Shown: positions 18,891 to 27,950, counted from the stretch's first letter. The stretch: DNA of 64,000 bases from Arthrobacter sp. UM1 (GCF_020483305.1 NZ_JACWAB010000008.1:43889-107888); one strand, 5' to 3'. A program made the numbers and translations. The notes: generated by a model from the letters alone, not told the origin.

Positions 18891-19676
18891 CTACGCCGAG
18901 AGCGGGTATCCCATCGCCCGCAGCTCGCGCCGGGTCTTCCCTGCGAGCATGAACTCCCGCAGCTCCTCGCGCCCCGGCGCCAGCTCGTACCTGCCGAGCG
19001 CCTGCGCGCCGAGCGGGTCCGTCTCCCCGATCCCGTAGCTGGGGCAGAGCTTCGCGATCGGGCAGATCCCGCACGCCGGCCGCCGCGCGTGGCAGATGCG
19101 CCGGCCGTGGAAGACGAGGTTCTGGGAGAGCACGGACCAGTCCTTGCGCGGGAACAGCTCGCCGACCTCCCGCTCGACCTTGACCGGGTCCTCGAGCTCC
19201 GTGAACCCGAGCCGCCGGGCCAGCCGCCCGAAGTGCGTGTCCACGGTGATGCCGGGGACGCCGAACGCGCCGTGCAGCACCACGTTGGCCGTCTTGCGCC
19301 CCACGCCCGGGAGCGTCACGAGGTCCGCCTGCCGCGGCGGCACCTCTCCCCCGAACCGCTCCACGAGCGCGCTCGCGATCCCCATGATGCTGCCCGTCTT
19401 GGCCCGGAAGAACCCGGTGGGCCGCACGATCTCCTCGACGTCCTCCACCCGCGCCGCCGCGAGCGAGGCCGCGTCCGGGTAGGCGGCGAACAGCCGCGGC
19501 GTCACCTCGTTGACGCGCACGTCCGTGGTCTGGGCGGAGAGCACGGTGGCCACGAGCAGCTCGAACGCGTTCTCGAAGTCCAGCTCCGGCACCGCGTACG
19601 GATAGAAGTCCGCGAGGATCCGGTTGATCTTCCGCGCGCGCCGCACGAGCCCCAGCCGCGTCTCCTCCCGCGCCAC
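18891..19676 (-). CDS. nth: Endonuclease III, base-excision repair glycosylase/AP lyase
   Basis: A 261-residue Nth. The helix-hairpin-helix '[12 protein letters not shown]' holds the catalytic lysine, '[11 protein letters not shown]' the catalytic aspartate, and the C-terminus has the Fe4S4 ligand pattern C-x6-C-x2-C-x5-C in '[17 protein letters not shown]'. It removes oxidised pyrimidines from DNA. GTG 19676 overlaps the preceding stop by one base (TAGTG), which supports this start and coupling. The C-terminal extension of about 35 residues beyond the cluster is slightly longer than in E. coli. Confidence 0.95.
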   Translation of the reverse strand: MAREETRLGLVRRARKINRILADFYPYAVPELDFENAFELLVATVLSAQTTDVRVNEVTPRLFAAYPDAASLAAARVEDVEEIVRPTGFFRAKTGSIMGIASALVERFGGEVPPRQADLVTLPGVGRKTANVVLHGAFGVPGITVDTHFGRLARRLGFTELEDPVKVEREVGELFPRKDWSVLSQNLVFHGRRICHARRPACGICPIAKLCPSYGIGETDPLGAQALGRYELAPGREELREFMLAGKTRRELRAMGYPLSA

Positions 19677-20572
19677 TACGCGCGCTCGATCCCGCGGAGG
19701 TCCGCGAGCGTGCCCCGCGCCCCGTCCTCGAGCTCGACGACGAGCGAGTCTCCCCAGTCCTCCCGCGCCAGGATCCAGATCCCGGGCCGGGCATGGCCCA
19801 CGACGACGCCGGTCCGCGCGTCCCGCACCGCCCTGCGCTCGGGCACCGCGAACCAGAAGGGCTGCCGGGAGTTCGGCTCCCGCCGGGTCTGGGGACGCTC
19901 CTCGCGGGCCCCCTGGGACCCGGCGCGGCCCAGACCGCGGGCGCTGTCCCCGCGTCCGGCCGGGCGGCTCTCCTGCTGCGCTCCGGCGGAGCCTGCGGCG
20001 GGGAAGGCCGTCGTCGCCGTCGTGCTCCCGAGGCTCGGCAGCGCGGTGGTCTGGAGCATGGCCGCCACCTTGGGGTTCGCGGCGGAGGCGCGCGTGGTGA
20101 AGTCGTGACCGAGGTCCCGGGAGAAGGCCGGGATCCAGCGGGCGAAGGCGGTGGCCGCCGTCATGGCGGCGGCGGCGAGGACCGCGAGCGCCGTCGGGAA
20201 GGACATGTCCTCGGACGCGAGCACCAAGGCGTACAGGAGGGCGTTGAGGGAGACCGCCGTGGCCCACTGCTCCACGTTGAGGCCGGCCACGCGGCCGTTG
20301 ACGCCGCGGACGAGCGGGCGCAGGAGCATCCACATGCCGATCGCCACCGGCATGAGGAAGAGGGCCACGTGCCCGTAGAGGCTCGGGGCGGAGCTCGCGT
20401 TGACGGCGAACGTGCCGCAGACGGCCAGCACGGCCACGGCTCCGGCGAGGACGGCCTCGCGCAGGCTCCACACGGCCACCGCCGTGCGCCGGGACTCCGG
20501 CGGGACGAAGTCCGGGTCCGGACCGTTCGGCACGGCGCTCACGCTCGAGCGCTCCCTGGCGCGAAACGACAC
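19676..20572 (-). CDS. Membrane protein of unknown function upstream of nth
   Basis: A 298-residue protein with about four predicted membrane helices between residues 38 and 145 ('[20 protein letters not shown]', '[17 protein letters not shown]', '[15 protein letters not shown]', '[16 protein letters not shown]'). A Ser/Ala/Gly/Arg-rich linker follows and then a C-terminal beta-rich domain ('[20 protein letters not shown]'). I do not recognise the family. GTG 20572 has AGGAG seven bases before it. The gene is the first of a tightly packed nth-Nudix operon and divergent from acs. Confidence 0.75.
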   Translation of the reverse strand: MSFRARERSSVSAVPNGPDPDFVPPESRRTAVAVWSLREAVLAGAVAVLAVCGTFAVNASSAPSLYGHVALFLMPVAIGMWMLLRPLVRGVNGRVAGLNVEQWATAVSLNALLYALVLASEDMSFPTALAVLAAAAMTAATAFARWIPAFSRDLGHDFTTRASAANPKVAAMLQTTALPSLGSTTATTAFPAAGSAGAQQESRPAGRGDSARGLGRAGSQGAREERPQTRREPNSRQPFWFAVPERRAVRDARTGVVVGHARPGIWILAREDWGDSLVVELEDGARGTLADLRGIERA

Positions 20573-20691
20573 ACTCTCTCCTTGATCATCGGCTGTGGCG
20601 GATCGGGGCTGTCCAGGCTATCGGAGAACGCTGGGCGTTCGGCGTGCGCTGGCGCTCCCTCACCTGCTAAGACTGGCTTAGAGTGAGGAAC

Positions 20692-20707
20692 AGTGATCCC
20701 CGTCACC
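20692..20707. promoter_or_regulatory. Candidate Crp-binding site upstream of acs
   Basis: The core GTGA-N6-TCAC (20693-20706) matches the actinobacterial and E. coli Crp consensus TGTGA-N6-TCACA in its eight inner bases. It lies 30 bases before the acs start and near a possible -10 box (TTAGAGT, 20678-20684), so binding could overlap the transcription start. A crp gene is present at 26626. Whether the effect is activation or repression is not decidable. Confidence 0.5.
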
Positions 20708-20736
20708 AGGGGGATCGATCGGAAAGGATCACAGCA

Positions 20737-22698
20737 ATGAGCGCCGAGCAGGACACGGCCCAGGGAGCCGAGCAGACCTTCCCTCCGAGCAAGGAGTTCG
20801 TGGAGAACGCCCGGTACGGCCAGGAGTTCGTGGACTCGGGCAGGGACCCGGAGACGTTCTGGGCGGACGCGGCCCGGTCCGTCGTGACCTGGGACAAGGA
20901 GTTCACCCAGACGCTGGACTTCTCTGACGCGCCCTTCGCCCGCTGGTTCGCGGACGGCACGCTCAACGCCGCGTACAACGCGCTGGACCGCCACGTCGAG
21001 GCGGGCAACGGGGATCGCGTGGCCATCCACTTCGAGGGCGAGCCGGGCGACTCCCGCTCCTACACGTACGCGGACCTCACCCGCGAGGTGAAGAAGGCCG
21101 CCAACGCCTTCGCGGAGCTCGGCGTGGAGAAGGGGGACCGCGTGGCGGTCTACCTGCCGATGATCCCGGAGGCCGTCATCACGATGCTCGCGTGCGCCCG
21201 CCTCGGCGCCGCGCACAGCGTGGTCTTCGGCGGCTTCTCGCCGGACGCGTTCCGCCAGCGGGTCGACGACGCCGAGGCCAAGCTCGTCGTCACCGCGGAC
21301 GGCTCCTACCGCCGCGGACAGGCCACCCGCCTCAAGCCCACCGTGGACAAGGCCCTCGAGAAGCCGAGGCACACGGTGAAGAACGTCGTCGTCGTGAAGC
21401 GCAACGGCGAGGACGTCCCGTTCAACCCGGACCTCGACCTCTGGTGGCACGAGACCGTGGACAAGGCCTCCGAGGAGCACACCGCCGAGGCCTTCGAGGC
21501 GGAGAACCCGCTCTTCATCCTCTACACCTCCGGCACCACCGGAAAGCCGAAGGGCATCCTCCACACCACGGGCGGCTACCTCGTCCAGGGCGCGCAGACC
21601 TTCCAGGCCACGTTCGACCTCAAGCCGGAGACCGACGTCTTCTGGTGCACCGCGGACATCGGCTGGGTCACGGGCCACACGTACGTGGCGTACGCGCCGC
21701 TCGTCTCGGGCGCCACGCAGGTCATGTACGAGGGCACGCCGGACACGCCGCACAAGGGCCGCTTCTGGGAGATCGTCCAGAAGTACAAGGTCACCACCCT
21801 CTACACGGCGCCCACGGCCATCCGCACGTTCATGAAGTGGGGCGAGGAGATCCCCGCCGAGTACGACCTCAGCTCCCTCCGCCTCCTCGGCTCCGTGGGC
21901 GAGTCCATCAACCCGGAGGCCTGGCTCTGGTACCACCGGGTCATCGGCGCCGGCCGCTGCCCCATCGTGGACACCTGGTGGCAGACCGAGACCGGCTCCC
22001 AGATGCTCACCCCGCTGCCGGGCGTCAACGCGCTCAAGCCGGGCTCGGCGCAGCAGCCGTTCCCGGGCATCGAGCTGGACGTGGTGGACGAGATGGGCGA
22101 GTCCCTGCCCAACGGCCAGTCCGGCTTCCTCGTGGTGCGCAAGCCGTGGCCGTCCATGCTCCGCGGCATCTGGGGCGATCCCGAGCGCTACAAGAACACC
22201 TACTGGTCCCGCTTCGAGAACATGTACTTCGCGGGCGACGGCGCCAAGCGCGACGACGACGGCGACATCTGGCTGCTCGGCCGCGTGGACGACGTCATGA
22301 ACGTGTCCGGGCACCGCCTGTCCTCCACCGAGATCGAGTCCGCGCTCGTGGGCCACCCGTATGTGGCCGAGGCCGCGGTCATCGGCGCCAAGGACGAGAC
22401 CACGGGCGAGGCCGTCGTCGCGTTCGTCATGCTCCAGGACGAGGGCGAGGAGGCCGTGAAGAACGGCGAGGACGTGCAGGCCGTCCTGCGCGCCCACGTG
22501 GGCCAGGAGATCGGGCCGATCGCCAAGCCGCGCAACGTCCTCGTGGCACCGGAGCTGCCGAAGACCCGCTCCGGCAAGATCATGCGCCGCCTCCTCAAGG
22601 ACGTGGCGGAGGGCCGCGAGGTCGGCGACACGATGACCCTCGCGGACCCGAGCGTCATGCAGCAGATCGCCGCGGACATGCGGGACAAGCAGAAGTAG
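20737..22698 (+). CDS. acs: Acetyl-CoA synthetase (AMP-forming)
   Basis: A 653-residue acetate-activating enzyme, full length for the family. The P-loop-like motif 'YTSGTTGKPKGILHTTGGY' (about 268-286), 'CTADIGWVTGHTYVAYAPL', 'DTWWQTETGS' and the C-terminal hinge and lysine motif 'PKTRSGKIMRRLL' are all present; the lysine in that last motif is the one acetylated in regulated homologues. It converts acetate, ATP and CoA to acetyl-CoA. ATG 20737 has GGAAAGGA upstream. The promoter region contains a candidate Crp site. A hairpin cluster follows the stop. Confidence 0.95.
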   Translation: MSAEQDTAQGAEQTFPPSKEFVENARYGQEFVDSGRDPETFWADAARSVVTWDKEFTQTLDFSDAPFARWFADGTLNAAYNALDRHVEAGNGDRVAIHFEGEPGDSRSYTYADLTREVKKAANAFAELGVEKGDRVAVYLPMIPEAVITMLACARLGAAHSVVFGGFSPDAFRQRVDDAEAKLVVTADGSYRRGQATRLKPTVDKALEKPRHTVKNVVVVKRNGEDVPFNPDLDLWWHETVDKASEEHTAEAFEAENPLFILYTSGTTGKPKGILHTTGGYLVQGAQTFQATFDLKPETDVFWCTADIGWVTGHTYVAYAPLVSGATQVMYEGTPDTPHKGRFWEIVQKYKVTTLYTAPTAIRTFMKWGEEIPAEYDLSSLRLLGSVGESINPEAWLWYHRVIGAGRCPIVDTWWQTETGSQMLTPLPGVNALKPGSAQQPFPGIELDVVDEMGESLPNGQSGFLVVRKPWPSMLRGIWGDPERYKNTYWSRFENMYFAGDGAKRDDDGDIWLLGRVDDVMNVSGHRLSSTEIESALVGHPYVAEAAVIGAKDETTGEAVVAFVMLQDEGEEAVKNGEDVQAVLRAHVGQEIGPIAKPRNVLVAPELPKTRSGKIMRRLLKDVAEGREVGDTMTLADPSVMQQIAADMRDKQK

Positions 22699-22776
22699 AG
22701 GCCCTCTCCTTTTCCTTCCCGCTTGTGCACCTGCCGGCCCCGGCAGATGCACCCGCTTGTGCACCCGCCTCTGTTG

Positions 22777-22835
22777 CTTGTGCACCCGGATCGTTCGGTT
22801 TTCCAGCCGATTTCCGAACGATCCGGGTGCACAAG
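22777..22835. repeat. Intergenic hairpin, family A copy 1
   Basis: A perfect 22-bp inverted repeat (22777-22798 with 22814-22835) around a 15-base loop. The arm reads CTTGTGCACCC followed by GGATCGTTCGG. Related copies are at 23089 and 31745. Confidence 0.95.
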
Positions 22836-22932
22836 GCTGTCCAGGCCTCTGAACACGCCCTAGCTCAAGCACGCCTCACCCCGCCTCCCTCGGGAGTGAC
22901 CGTCCCACCCGCTTGTGCACCCGCCTCCGCTG

Positions 22933-22991
22933 CTTGTGCACCCTCTCTTGTCAGGATTCAGGCCGATTCCTGACAACAGAGGGTGCACAAG
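22933..22991. repeat. Intergenic hairpin, family B copy 1
   Basis: A 24-bp inverted repeat with one mismatch (22933-22956 with 22968-22991). The outer arm CTTGTGCACCC is shared with family A but the inner part TCTCTTGTCAGGA differs. Related copies are at 31503 and 50026. Confidence 0.93.
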
Positions 22992-23088
22992 GCTGTCCAG
23001 GCCTCTCAACCCCTACTGCTCCACCGCCCGCGGGCGCACCTGCCCTTCCCGCGTGCGCGCCTGCCTCTCTCGCTCGTGTCCCCCTCCC

Positions 23089-23151
23089 GCGTTATGCACC
23101 CGGATCGTTCGGTTTTCAGGGCTGAATCCGAACGATCCGGGTGCATAACGC
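23089..23151. repeat. Intergenic hairpin, family A copy 2
   Basis: A perfect 24-bp inverted repeat (23089-23112 with 23128-23151). The outer arm is GCGTTATGCAC instead of CTTGTGCAC, and the opposite arm has changed to match, so pairing is kept while sequence differs. Confidence 0.95.
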
Positions 23152-23318
23152 GGTTCAGGCCTCTGAACACGCCTCAGCTCAAGCCCGCCTCAGCCCGCCT
23201 CCCCCGCCCAGGCCCGCACAGCGCCCGCCCCGGACCGCACGGCACCCCTGCTCCGGCCCCGCACAGATCCCGTGATCCGGTCCGACGCCCCCGTTCCAGC
23301 CCCGAACCCCCCGGGCGA

Positions 23319-23324
23319 TACGCT
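23319..23324 (+). promoter_or_regulatory. -10 box of aroQ
   Basis: TACGCT ends 6 bases before the aroQ ATG. The spacing fits a leaderless transcript. Confidence 0.4.
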
Positions 23325-23330
23325 GAGGGC

Positions 23331-23756
23331 ATGGAGCGCATCGCCGTCCTCAACGGACCCAACCTCAACCTCCTCGGCACCCGCGAGCCCGAGGTCTACG
23401 GGACCCAGACCCTCGCCGACATCGAGGCCCTGTGCCGCGAGGCCGGGCAGGCGACCGGCGTCGAGATCGAGTTCATGCAGTCCAACCACGAGGGCGAGCT
23501 CATCGACGCGATCCACGCCGCCCGGGACGCCAAGGGCATCGTCATCAACGCCGGCGCCTACACCCACACCTCTGTAGCCCTGCGGGACGCGCTGAGCGGT
23601 GTGCCCGCCCCCGCCGTCGAGGTCCACCTCAGCAACACCCACGCCCGCGAGGAGTTCCGGCACCATTCCTTCCTCTCCCCCGTGGTCCGCGCCGTCATTC
23701 TGGGCGCGGGGGCGCAGGGCTACCGGTTCGCGATCGAGCTGCTCGCGGGCGAGTAG
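23331..23756 (+). CDS. aroQ: Type II 3-dehydroquinate dehydratase
   Basis: A 141-residue enzyme of the shikimate pathway that dehydrates 3-dehydroquinate to 3-dehydroshikimate. Family motifs are complete: '[18 protein letters not shown]' with the catalytic Tyr at its end, '[15 protein letters not shown]', '[17 protein letters not shown]' and '[16 protein letters not shown]' with the catalytic histidine. It normally forms dodecamers. It stands alone here, away from other aro genes, between the repeat cluster and a toxin-antitoxin-like pair. Confidence 0.95.
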   Translation: MERIAVLNGPNLNLLGTREPEVYGTQTLADIEALCREAGQATGVEIEFMQSNHEGELIDAIHAARDAKGIVINAGAYTHTSVALRDALSGVPAPAVEVHLSNTHAREEFRHHSFLSPVVRAVILGAGAQGYRFAIELLAGE

Positions 23757-23923
23757 CGGACGAGGTCCCTGGCAGCCAGCGGAAGGGCACTGCCCCCGCT
23801 TCACCTGTGACTTCTCACTCAATGTGAACGTTTCAGGGTGTAGGAAGCCGCCAGGCCTTTCCTTGCACAGATGTGCGGACTATCTTTGTCTCCATCGGCG
23901 ACATTCCAGGGAAGGCAGGCGTT

Positions 23924-24514
23924 GTGACGAGCGTCTTTGACGTGGCTGCGGACATCACAGAGCGAGCAGGCGGCTCCATCGAAGCACTCAAGCTGCAGAA
24001 GCTATGCTTCTACTCTTTCGGATGGCACGCCCACCTCACGGCACAGCCCCTGTTCCCTGAGACGTTCTACGCCCTGCGGCTCGGGCCTGTGGTCGGAGAG
24101 CTCCTGCACGCACACTCCGGTCAGCGGCAAGTAGACGGTTCCACGATCTCGGCGCATCGGAAAACCGCTGACGAGCCCCCGCAGGCACTGGACGAGTACA
24201 CGAAGGATGTGCTGGGCGCCGTCTGGAAGGCATACGGGAGCGCCTCGAGCTCACAGCTTGTCAGGCTCACCCACACCGAGAGCGCCTGGTCTGATGCCTG
24301 GAAGTCCCGAGGAGCCTCGCAGCGGGGAGAGCTGCCCCATGCGGACCTGATCTCCTACTTCCTCGCCCGGGAGCCGCGCCCAGACGAAGGACTCGAGCTG
24401 CCTCCTCCAGCGGTCTTCCGCGTCTCACCCACCGCCCTCGTACAGCTGGAAAAGCAGGAGGGGCCGCACCTCCGCTTCGCAGACGCTGTTCGCGCATACG
24501 GCTCTGCACTGTGA
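23924..24514 (+). CDS. Panacea-domain (DUF4065, SocA-like) putative antitoxin
   Basis: A 196-residue protein with the Panacea signature: 'FDVAADITERAGGSIEALKL' leads into 'KLQKLCFYSFGWHAHLTAQ' and 'PETFYALRLGPVVGELLHA'. Proteins of this fold are antitoxins that neutralise many unrelated toxins encoded next to them, and include the proteolytic adaptor SocA. GTG 23924 has GGGAAGGCAGG upstream and similarity begins at once. The stop overlaps the start of the GNAT gene (GTGA), the tight coupling expected for a toxin-antitoxin operon. Base composition is lower in GC than the flanking housekeeping genes. Confidence 0.8.
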   Translation: MTSVFDVAADITERAGGSIEALKLQKLCFYSFGWHAHLTAQPLFPETFYALRLGPVVGELLHAHSGQRQVDGSTISAHRKTADEPPQALDEYTKDVLGAVWKAYGSASSSQLVRLTHTESAWSDAWKSRGASQRGELPHADLISYFLAREPRPDEGLELPPPAVFRVSPTALVQLEKQEGPHLRFADAVRAYGSAL

Positions 24515-25176
24515 ACAACGAGGCTCTGAACCGTGTATTGGCAGAGAAGGGGCTTCAGCTGCGAGCGCTGGACGAGGACCACTGCCTCGAAGCATTCGAC
24601 TGCGGACAGGACCCCCGAATGACGGACTGGTTCTGTTCGACGGCGCATCGCTGGCAGCAGGAGGACCTCTGCCGCGTGTGGGTCATCTCACCCCTTGACA
24701 ATGAGTCAAAGCCGTTGGGCTTCTTCACGCTCTCAGCCGCACAGATCATCCCAGCACAAGTGGCACGATCGGAAAGGGCCGCCCATTCGGCCAACAGGCC
24801 GTGGGCCAACGCCCTCCAGGGTGCGTTCCCGGCACTCCTCTTGGGAAAGTTCGCACTGGACCAGGACGTTCAGGGGAGCGGCTTGGGGGCGATGCTGATG
24901 CTGGGCGCCTTTGCGAAACACGTCCAGGCCTCTGACGCGGCAGGGATCAAATTCCTGATCCTCAATGTGCGCGAGGAACGGCTGGTCTCCTACTACTGCA
25001 CCGAGTACGGCTTCATCGCTTCCACCTCAACCGCCACAGACCCTGTGCGGACTGCCTCGCAGTCCTCCCGAAGGCGCCAGAGCGTCACGCCCATCGAGAA
25101 GAAGAGCATCTCCACTCCGCTGTATCGCTCCACCGCGGCGATCCGGGCCGACCTGAACGCGGTCCTGGAACCGTAA
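24511..25176 (+). CDS. GNAT acetyltransferase, putative toxin of a Panacea-type pair
   Basis: A 221-residue GNAT-like protein. 'FALDQDVQGSGLGAMLMLGA' is acetyl-CoA motif A (Q-G-x-G-L-G), and 'ILNVREERLVSYYCTEYGFI' is the C-terminal Tyr-containing strand-helix, as in TacT/AtaT-type tRNA-acetylating toxins. An unusual basic Ser/Arg tail ('SQSSRRRQSV') follows. The substrate may be aminoacyl-tRNA by analogy; that is inference. GTG 24511 lies inside the stop of the antitoxin gene. The gene ends 11 bases from the convergent MarP gene. Confidence 0.75.
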   Translation: MNNEALNRVLAEKGLQLRALDEDHCLEAFDCGQDPRMTDWFCSTAHRWQQEDLCRVWVISPLDNESKPLGFFTLSAAQIIPAQVARSERAAHSANRPWANALQGAFPALLLGKFALDQDVQGSGLGAMLMLGAFAKHVQASDAAGIKFLILNVREERLVSYYCTEYGFIASTSTATDPVRTASQSSRRRQSVTPIEKKSISTPLYRSTAAIRADLNAVLEP

Positions 25177-25187
25177 CGGCCCCTCCC

Positions 25188-26372
25188 CTACCCCCGCACG
25201 CAGGTGCCGTCGCTGACGGGCTCGGTGAGGTGCGGCGCCTGGTCGATGACGGGCCGCAGCTCGTCCATGGTCAGCGCGTAGCCCACGTTCGCCTGAGACG
25301 TGGACTTGGCGAAGACGGCGCCCACCACCTCGCCGTCGAGGTTGACGAGCGGACCGCCCGAGTTGCCCTGCTCCACGTTGCCGGAGAGGGAGTACACCTG
25401 GACCCCGTGCCGCGTGGCGCCGTCCTCGCCGCTGACGGCGATGTTCGTGAGCCCCTGGACCGCGGCCGCCCGGATCGCGAGCGGACCGCCGAGCGGGTAC
25501 CCGAGGAACGCGGCGGACTGCCCGGATGCGGCGCCGGAGCTCAGCTTGAGCGGCTGCGCCTCGAGCCCGTCCGTGGCCACCACGGCCAGGTCCTTGACGG
25601 GGTTGTAGTACACCACCCGCCCCTGCACGGCCTCCGCCCCCGGGATCTCCACCACCACGTCCTGGACGCCGGCTACGACGTGCGCGTTGGTCACCACCCG
25701 GTCCTTCGCGACGACGAACCCGGAGCCGTACTGCGACTGCGAGCACTGCGCGGCCACGCCGCTCACGCGGACCGTGGAGGCGCTCGCCGCCTTGACCGCG
25801 TCCGTCTGAGCGGAGGAGTCCGCGCCGGCCCGGACGCTGCCCGGCAGGACGCGGCCGTGGATCTTGGGCAGGTTCTCGGCGATGGCCGGCGAGCGGAGCT
25901 GGGCGAAGAGGGACTGAACCGCGGCCGGGGTGTGCTTCTGGATGGTCTGCAGCACCGGCGAGGCGGAGACGGCCCTGGTCACGGAGCTCATGCCGAGCGA
26001 GTTCGCGCCGAACACGAGCATCGAGATGAAGAGGATGGACATGGCGAAGTGCAGCGCCGCTCCCCCGATCCCGTCGAGGAGGCGGACGGGCCGCCACGGG
26101 AACGCACCGCGGACCGCGTGCCCCACCCTGGCGCCCAGGCTGGAGAACAGGGAGAGGAGCAGGACCACGAGCACCACAACCACGATGAGGCGCAGCGACT
26201 GCGAGTCGATCTTCGAGGCCGCCCACGGCGCCGCCGTGAGCGAGGCGGCGATGCCCACGACCAGCCCCATGAGCGCTCCGCCCGCCGTGAGCAGGCCCCG
26301 GCGGTACCCGGCCAGCACCACGAGGGCGATGCCGAGGATCACTGCGCCGTCGAGGAGCGTCACGTGGTTCAT
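25188..26372 (-). CDS. marP: MarP-family membrane-anchored serine protease (CvpA plus trypsin-like)
   Basis: A 394-residue homologue of M. tuberculosis Rv3671c. Four CvpA-like membrane helices occupy residues 1-125. The periplasmic chymotrypsin-fold protease has the triad His in 'VVTNAHVVAG', Asp in 'NPVKDLAVVATD' and Ser in 'NVEQGNSGGPL'. Two cysteines ('AAQCSQSQYG' and 'DGTCVRG' near the C-terminus) match the pair whose disulfide controls activity in MarP. In mycobacteria it is needed for acid resistance by processing a peptidoglycan hydrolase. ATG 26372. Convergent to the GNAT gene; divergent from crp. Confidence 0.92.
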   Translation of the reverse strand: MNHVTLLDGAVILGIALVVLAGYRRGLLTAGGALMGLVVGIAASLTAAPWAASKIDSQSLRLIVVVVLVVLLLSLFSSLGARVGHAVRGAFPWRPVRLLDGIGGAALHFAMSILFISMLVFGANSLGMSSVTRAVSASPVLQTIQKHTPAAVQSLFAQLRSPAIAENLPKIHGRVLPGSVRAGADSSAQTDAVKAASASTVRVSGVAAQCSQSQYGSGFVVAKDRVVTNAHVVAGVQDVVVEIPGAEAVQGRVVYYNPVKDLAVVATDGLEAQPLKLSSGAASGQSAAFLGYPLGGPLAIRAAAVQGLTNIAVSGEDGATRHGVQVYSLSGNVEQGNSGGPLVNLDGEVVGAVFAKSTSQANVGYALTMDELRPVIDQAPHLTEPVSDGTCVRG

Positions 26373-26625
26373 GGGTGCGTCACCGGGCCTTTCCGAGCGC
26401 CGTCGGGGTCCAGGCGCCTCCCCAACTCTGACAGTCTTGCCCGCCCGTTCGCTGAACGAAGGCAGGAAAAAACCTTCACCCCCGTGTGTGACGGGTTCAA
26501 CTCGCCCGCGGAATCAGGCAGAATGAAAAGGAATTGATCCGCGTGGCCGCCGCGCTGGCGGGCCCTCTGTGAGAGCCCGAGCCCCCGACCGGCCATGAAG
26601 CCAGCCATCCCTTCAAGGAGAAGTC

Positions 26626-27303
26626 ATGGAACTCGAGGTCCTGCGCCGCGCTCCGCTCTTCGCGTCCCTCGGTGACGACGCATTCCACCTGCTCACCAAG
26701 GAGCTCGCAGAGGTCAACCTGAGCCGCGGCTCCTCCCTCTTCAAGGAAGGGGATCAGGGCGAGGAGCTCTACTTCATCGTCTCCGGCAAGGTGAAGCTCG
26801 GCCGCAAGGCGCCGGACGGCCGCGAGAACCTGCTCGCCGTCCTCGGCCCGGGCGAGCTCTTCGGCGAGATGGCCCTCTTCGACCCGAGCCCCCGCACGGC
26901 CACCGCCACGGCCGTCTCCGAGACGCGCCTCGTGGGGCTCAAGCACTCGAACCTCCGGGACGTCCTCCAGACCCGCCCCGAGGTCTCCATGCAGCTGCTC
27001 CAGGCGCTCGCCCGCCGCCTGCGCCGCACCAACGAGTCCCTCGCGGACCTCGTCTTCTCGGACGTCCCCGGCCGCGTGGCCAAGGCGCTCCTGGACCTCG
27101 CGGACCGCTTCGGCCGCCCGGCCCCGGACGGCATCCTCGTCCCGCACGAGCTCACGCAGGAGGAGCTCGCGCAGCTCGTCGGCGCCTCCCGCGAGACGGT
27201 GAACAAGGCCCTCGCCGAGTTCGTCCAGCGCGGCTGGCTGCGGCTCGAGGCGCGCGCCGTCGTCATCCTGGACCTCAACCGCCTGCGCGGCCGCTCGCGC
27301 TGA
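26626..27303 (+). CDS. crp: Crp/Fnr-family cAMP-responsive regulator
   Basis: A 225-residue global regulator. The cyclic-nucleotide domain has 'GRENLLAVLGPGELFGEMAL' and then 'PRTATATAVSETRLVGL', whose G-E-x-x-L and R-T-A-x-A elements contact cAMP. The C-terminal winged helix 'LTQEELAQLVGASRETVNKA' is the recognition helix with R-E-T-V-N, the actinobacterial Crp/GlxR pattern. ATG 26626 has AAGGAGAAG seven bases before it. A candidate operator lies before acs in this window. Its own 253-base upstream region holds no convincing Crp site. Confidence 0.95.
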   Translation: MELEVLRRAPLFASLGDDAFHLLTKELAEVNLSRGSSLFKEGDQGEELYFIVSGKVKLGRKAPDGRENLLAVLGPGELFGEMALFDPSPRTATATAVSETRLVGLKHSNLRDVLQTRPEVSMQLLQALARRLRRTNESLADLVFSDVPGRVAKALLDLADRFGRPAPDGILVPHELTQEELAQLVGASRETVNKALAEFVQRGWLRLEARAVVILDLNRLRGRSR

Positions 27304-27344
27304 CGCACGCGGGCTGACCCGCCGAGCCCGCGCTCGGCCGGCAC

Positions 27345-27395
27345 AGACAGAGGAAGGGCCCCGGCTGGTCACCAGCCTGGGCCCTTCCTCTGTCT
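27345..27395. terminator. Bidirectional terminator between crp and ridA
   Basis: A long hairpin with arm AGACAGAGGAAGGGCCC (27345-27361) pairing with 27379-27395, plus an inner GGCTGG/CCAGCC stem. It lies between two convergent genes. Confidence 0.9.
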
Positions 27396-27443
27396 CGGGG
27401 CGATCCCCGGGGCGCGTCGCCGCCCCGAGACTCGGGCTCGCCG

Positions 27444-27911
27444 CTACTCGAACTCGACGACGAGCTCCACCTCGACCGGCGCGTCGAGCGGGAGGACGGC
27501 GACGCCGACGGCGCTGCGGGCGTGCACGCCGCGGTCGCCCAGGACCTCGCCCAGGAGGTTGCTGGCGCCGTTGACCACGTGCGGCTGCATCGTGAAGGAG
27601 ACGTCGGAGGCCACGAAGCCCACGACCTTGACGACGCGCTTGATGCGGTCCAGATCGCCGATGACGGACTTGACCGCGGCGAGGGCGTTGAGCGCGCACG
27701 TGGCAGCGAGCTTCGCAGCGGTCTCCTGGTCCACCTCGGCGCCGACCTTGCCGGTGGCCTCGAGCGAGCCGTCCACGAACGGCAACTGGCCCGCCGTGTA
27801 GACATGGGTGCCGGAGATCACGGCCGGGACGTAGCTGGCCACCGGCGCGGAGACCTCGGGAAGGGTGTAGCCGAGCTCGGAGAGCTTCTGTTCAACGGAG
27901 GCTGAGGGCAC
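27444..27911 (-). CDS. RidA-family (YjgF/YER057c/UK114) protein
   Basis: A 155-residue member of the RidA superfamily (Rv3678c position). 'YVPAVISGTHVYTAGQLPF' and 'ALNALAAVKSVIGDLDRIKR' are typical, and the C-terminal 'RSAVGVAVLPLDAPVEVELV' keeps the conserved arginine that binds the carboxylate of imine substrates in true RidA. It may deaminate reactive enamines/imines, but the subgroup (Rid2-7) cannot be set by eye. GTG 27911 has AAGGAG seven bases upstream. Confidence 0.88.
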   Translation of the reverse strand: MPSASVEQKLSELGYTLPEVSAPVASYVPAVISGTHVYTAGQLPFVDGSLEATGKVGAEVDQETAAKLAATCALNALAAVKSVIGDLDRIKRVVKVVGFVASDVSFTMQPHVVNGASNLLGEVLGDRGVHARSAVGVAVLPLDAPVEVELVVEFE

Positions 27912-27950
27912 TGTTTTCTCCTTGGATCAGGGGGTGCGGGGGCGGGGCGG

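Larger units (their letters stand above)
22699..23330. other. Gene-free stretch filled with palindromic repeats
   Basis: These 632 bases between acs and aroQ hold three long hairpins (22777, 22933, 23089) and isolated copies of a half-site of the form cTTGTGCACC (22721, 22755 and 22913 region). No real gene is seen; the frames across it only read through the repeats as runs of 'CAPGSF'-like peptides. The bases 23160-23310 are Pro/Ala-codon-like GC-rich filler. Confidence 0.8.

Noticed and set aside
22913..23148. Small Cys-rich peptides encoded across the hairpins ('CAPGSFGF'-like)
   Set aside because: They are read-through of repeats in all frames with no ribosome site and no conservation of one frame.
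22721..23151. CRISPR array at the repeat cluster
   Set aside because: The units are palindromic with large stems and irregular gaps; there are no uniform spacers and no cas genes.
26484..26500. A Crp autoregulation site before crp (TGTGA then CAAC)
   Set aside because: The second half-site does not match TCAC; I could not support it.
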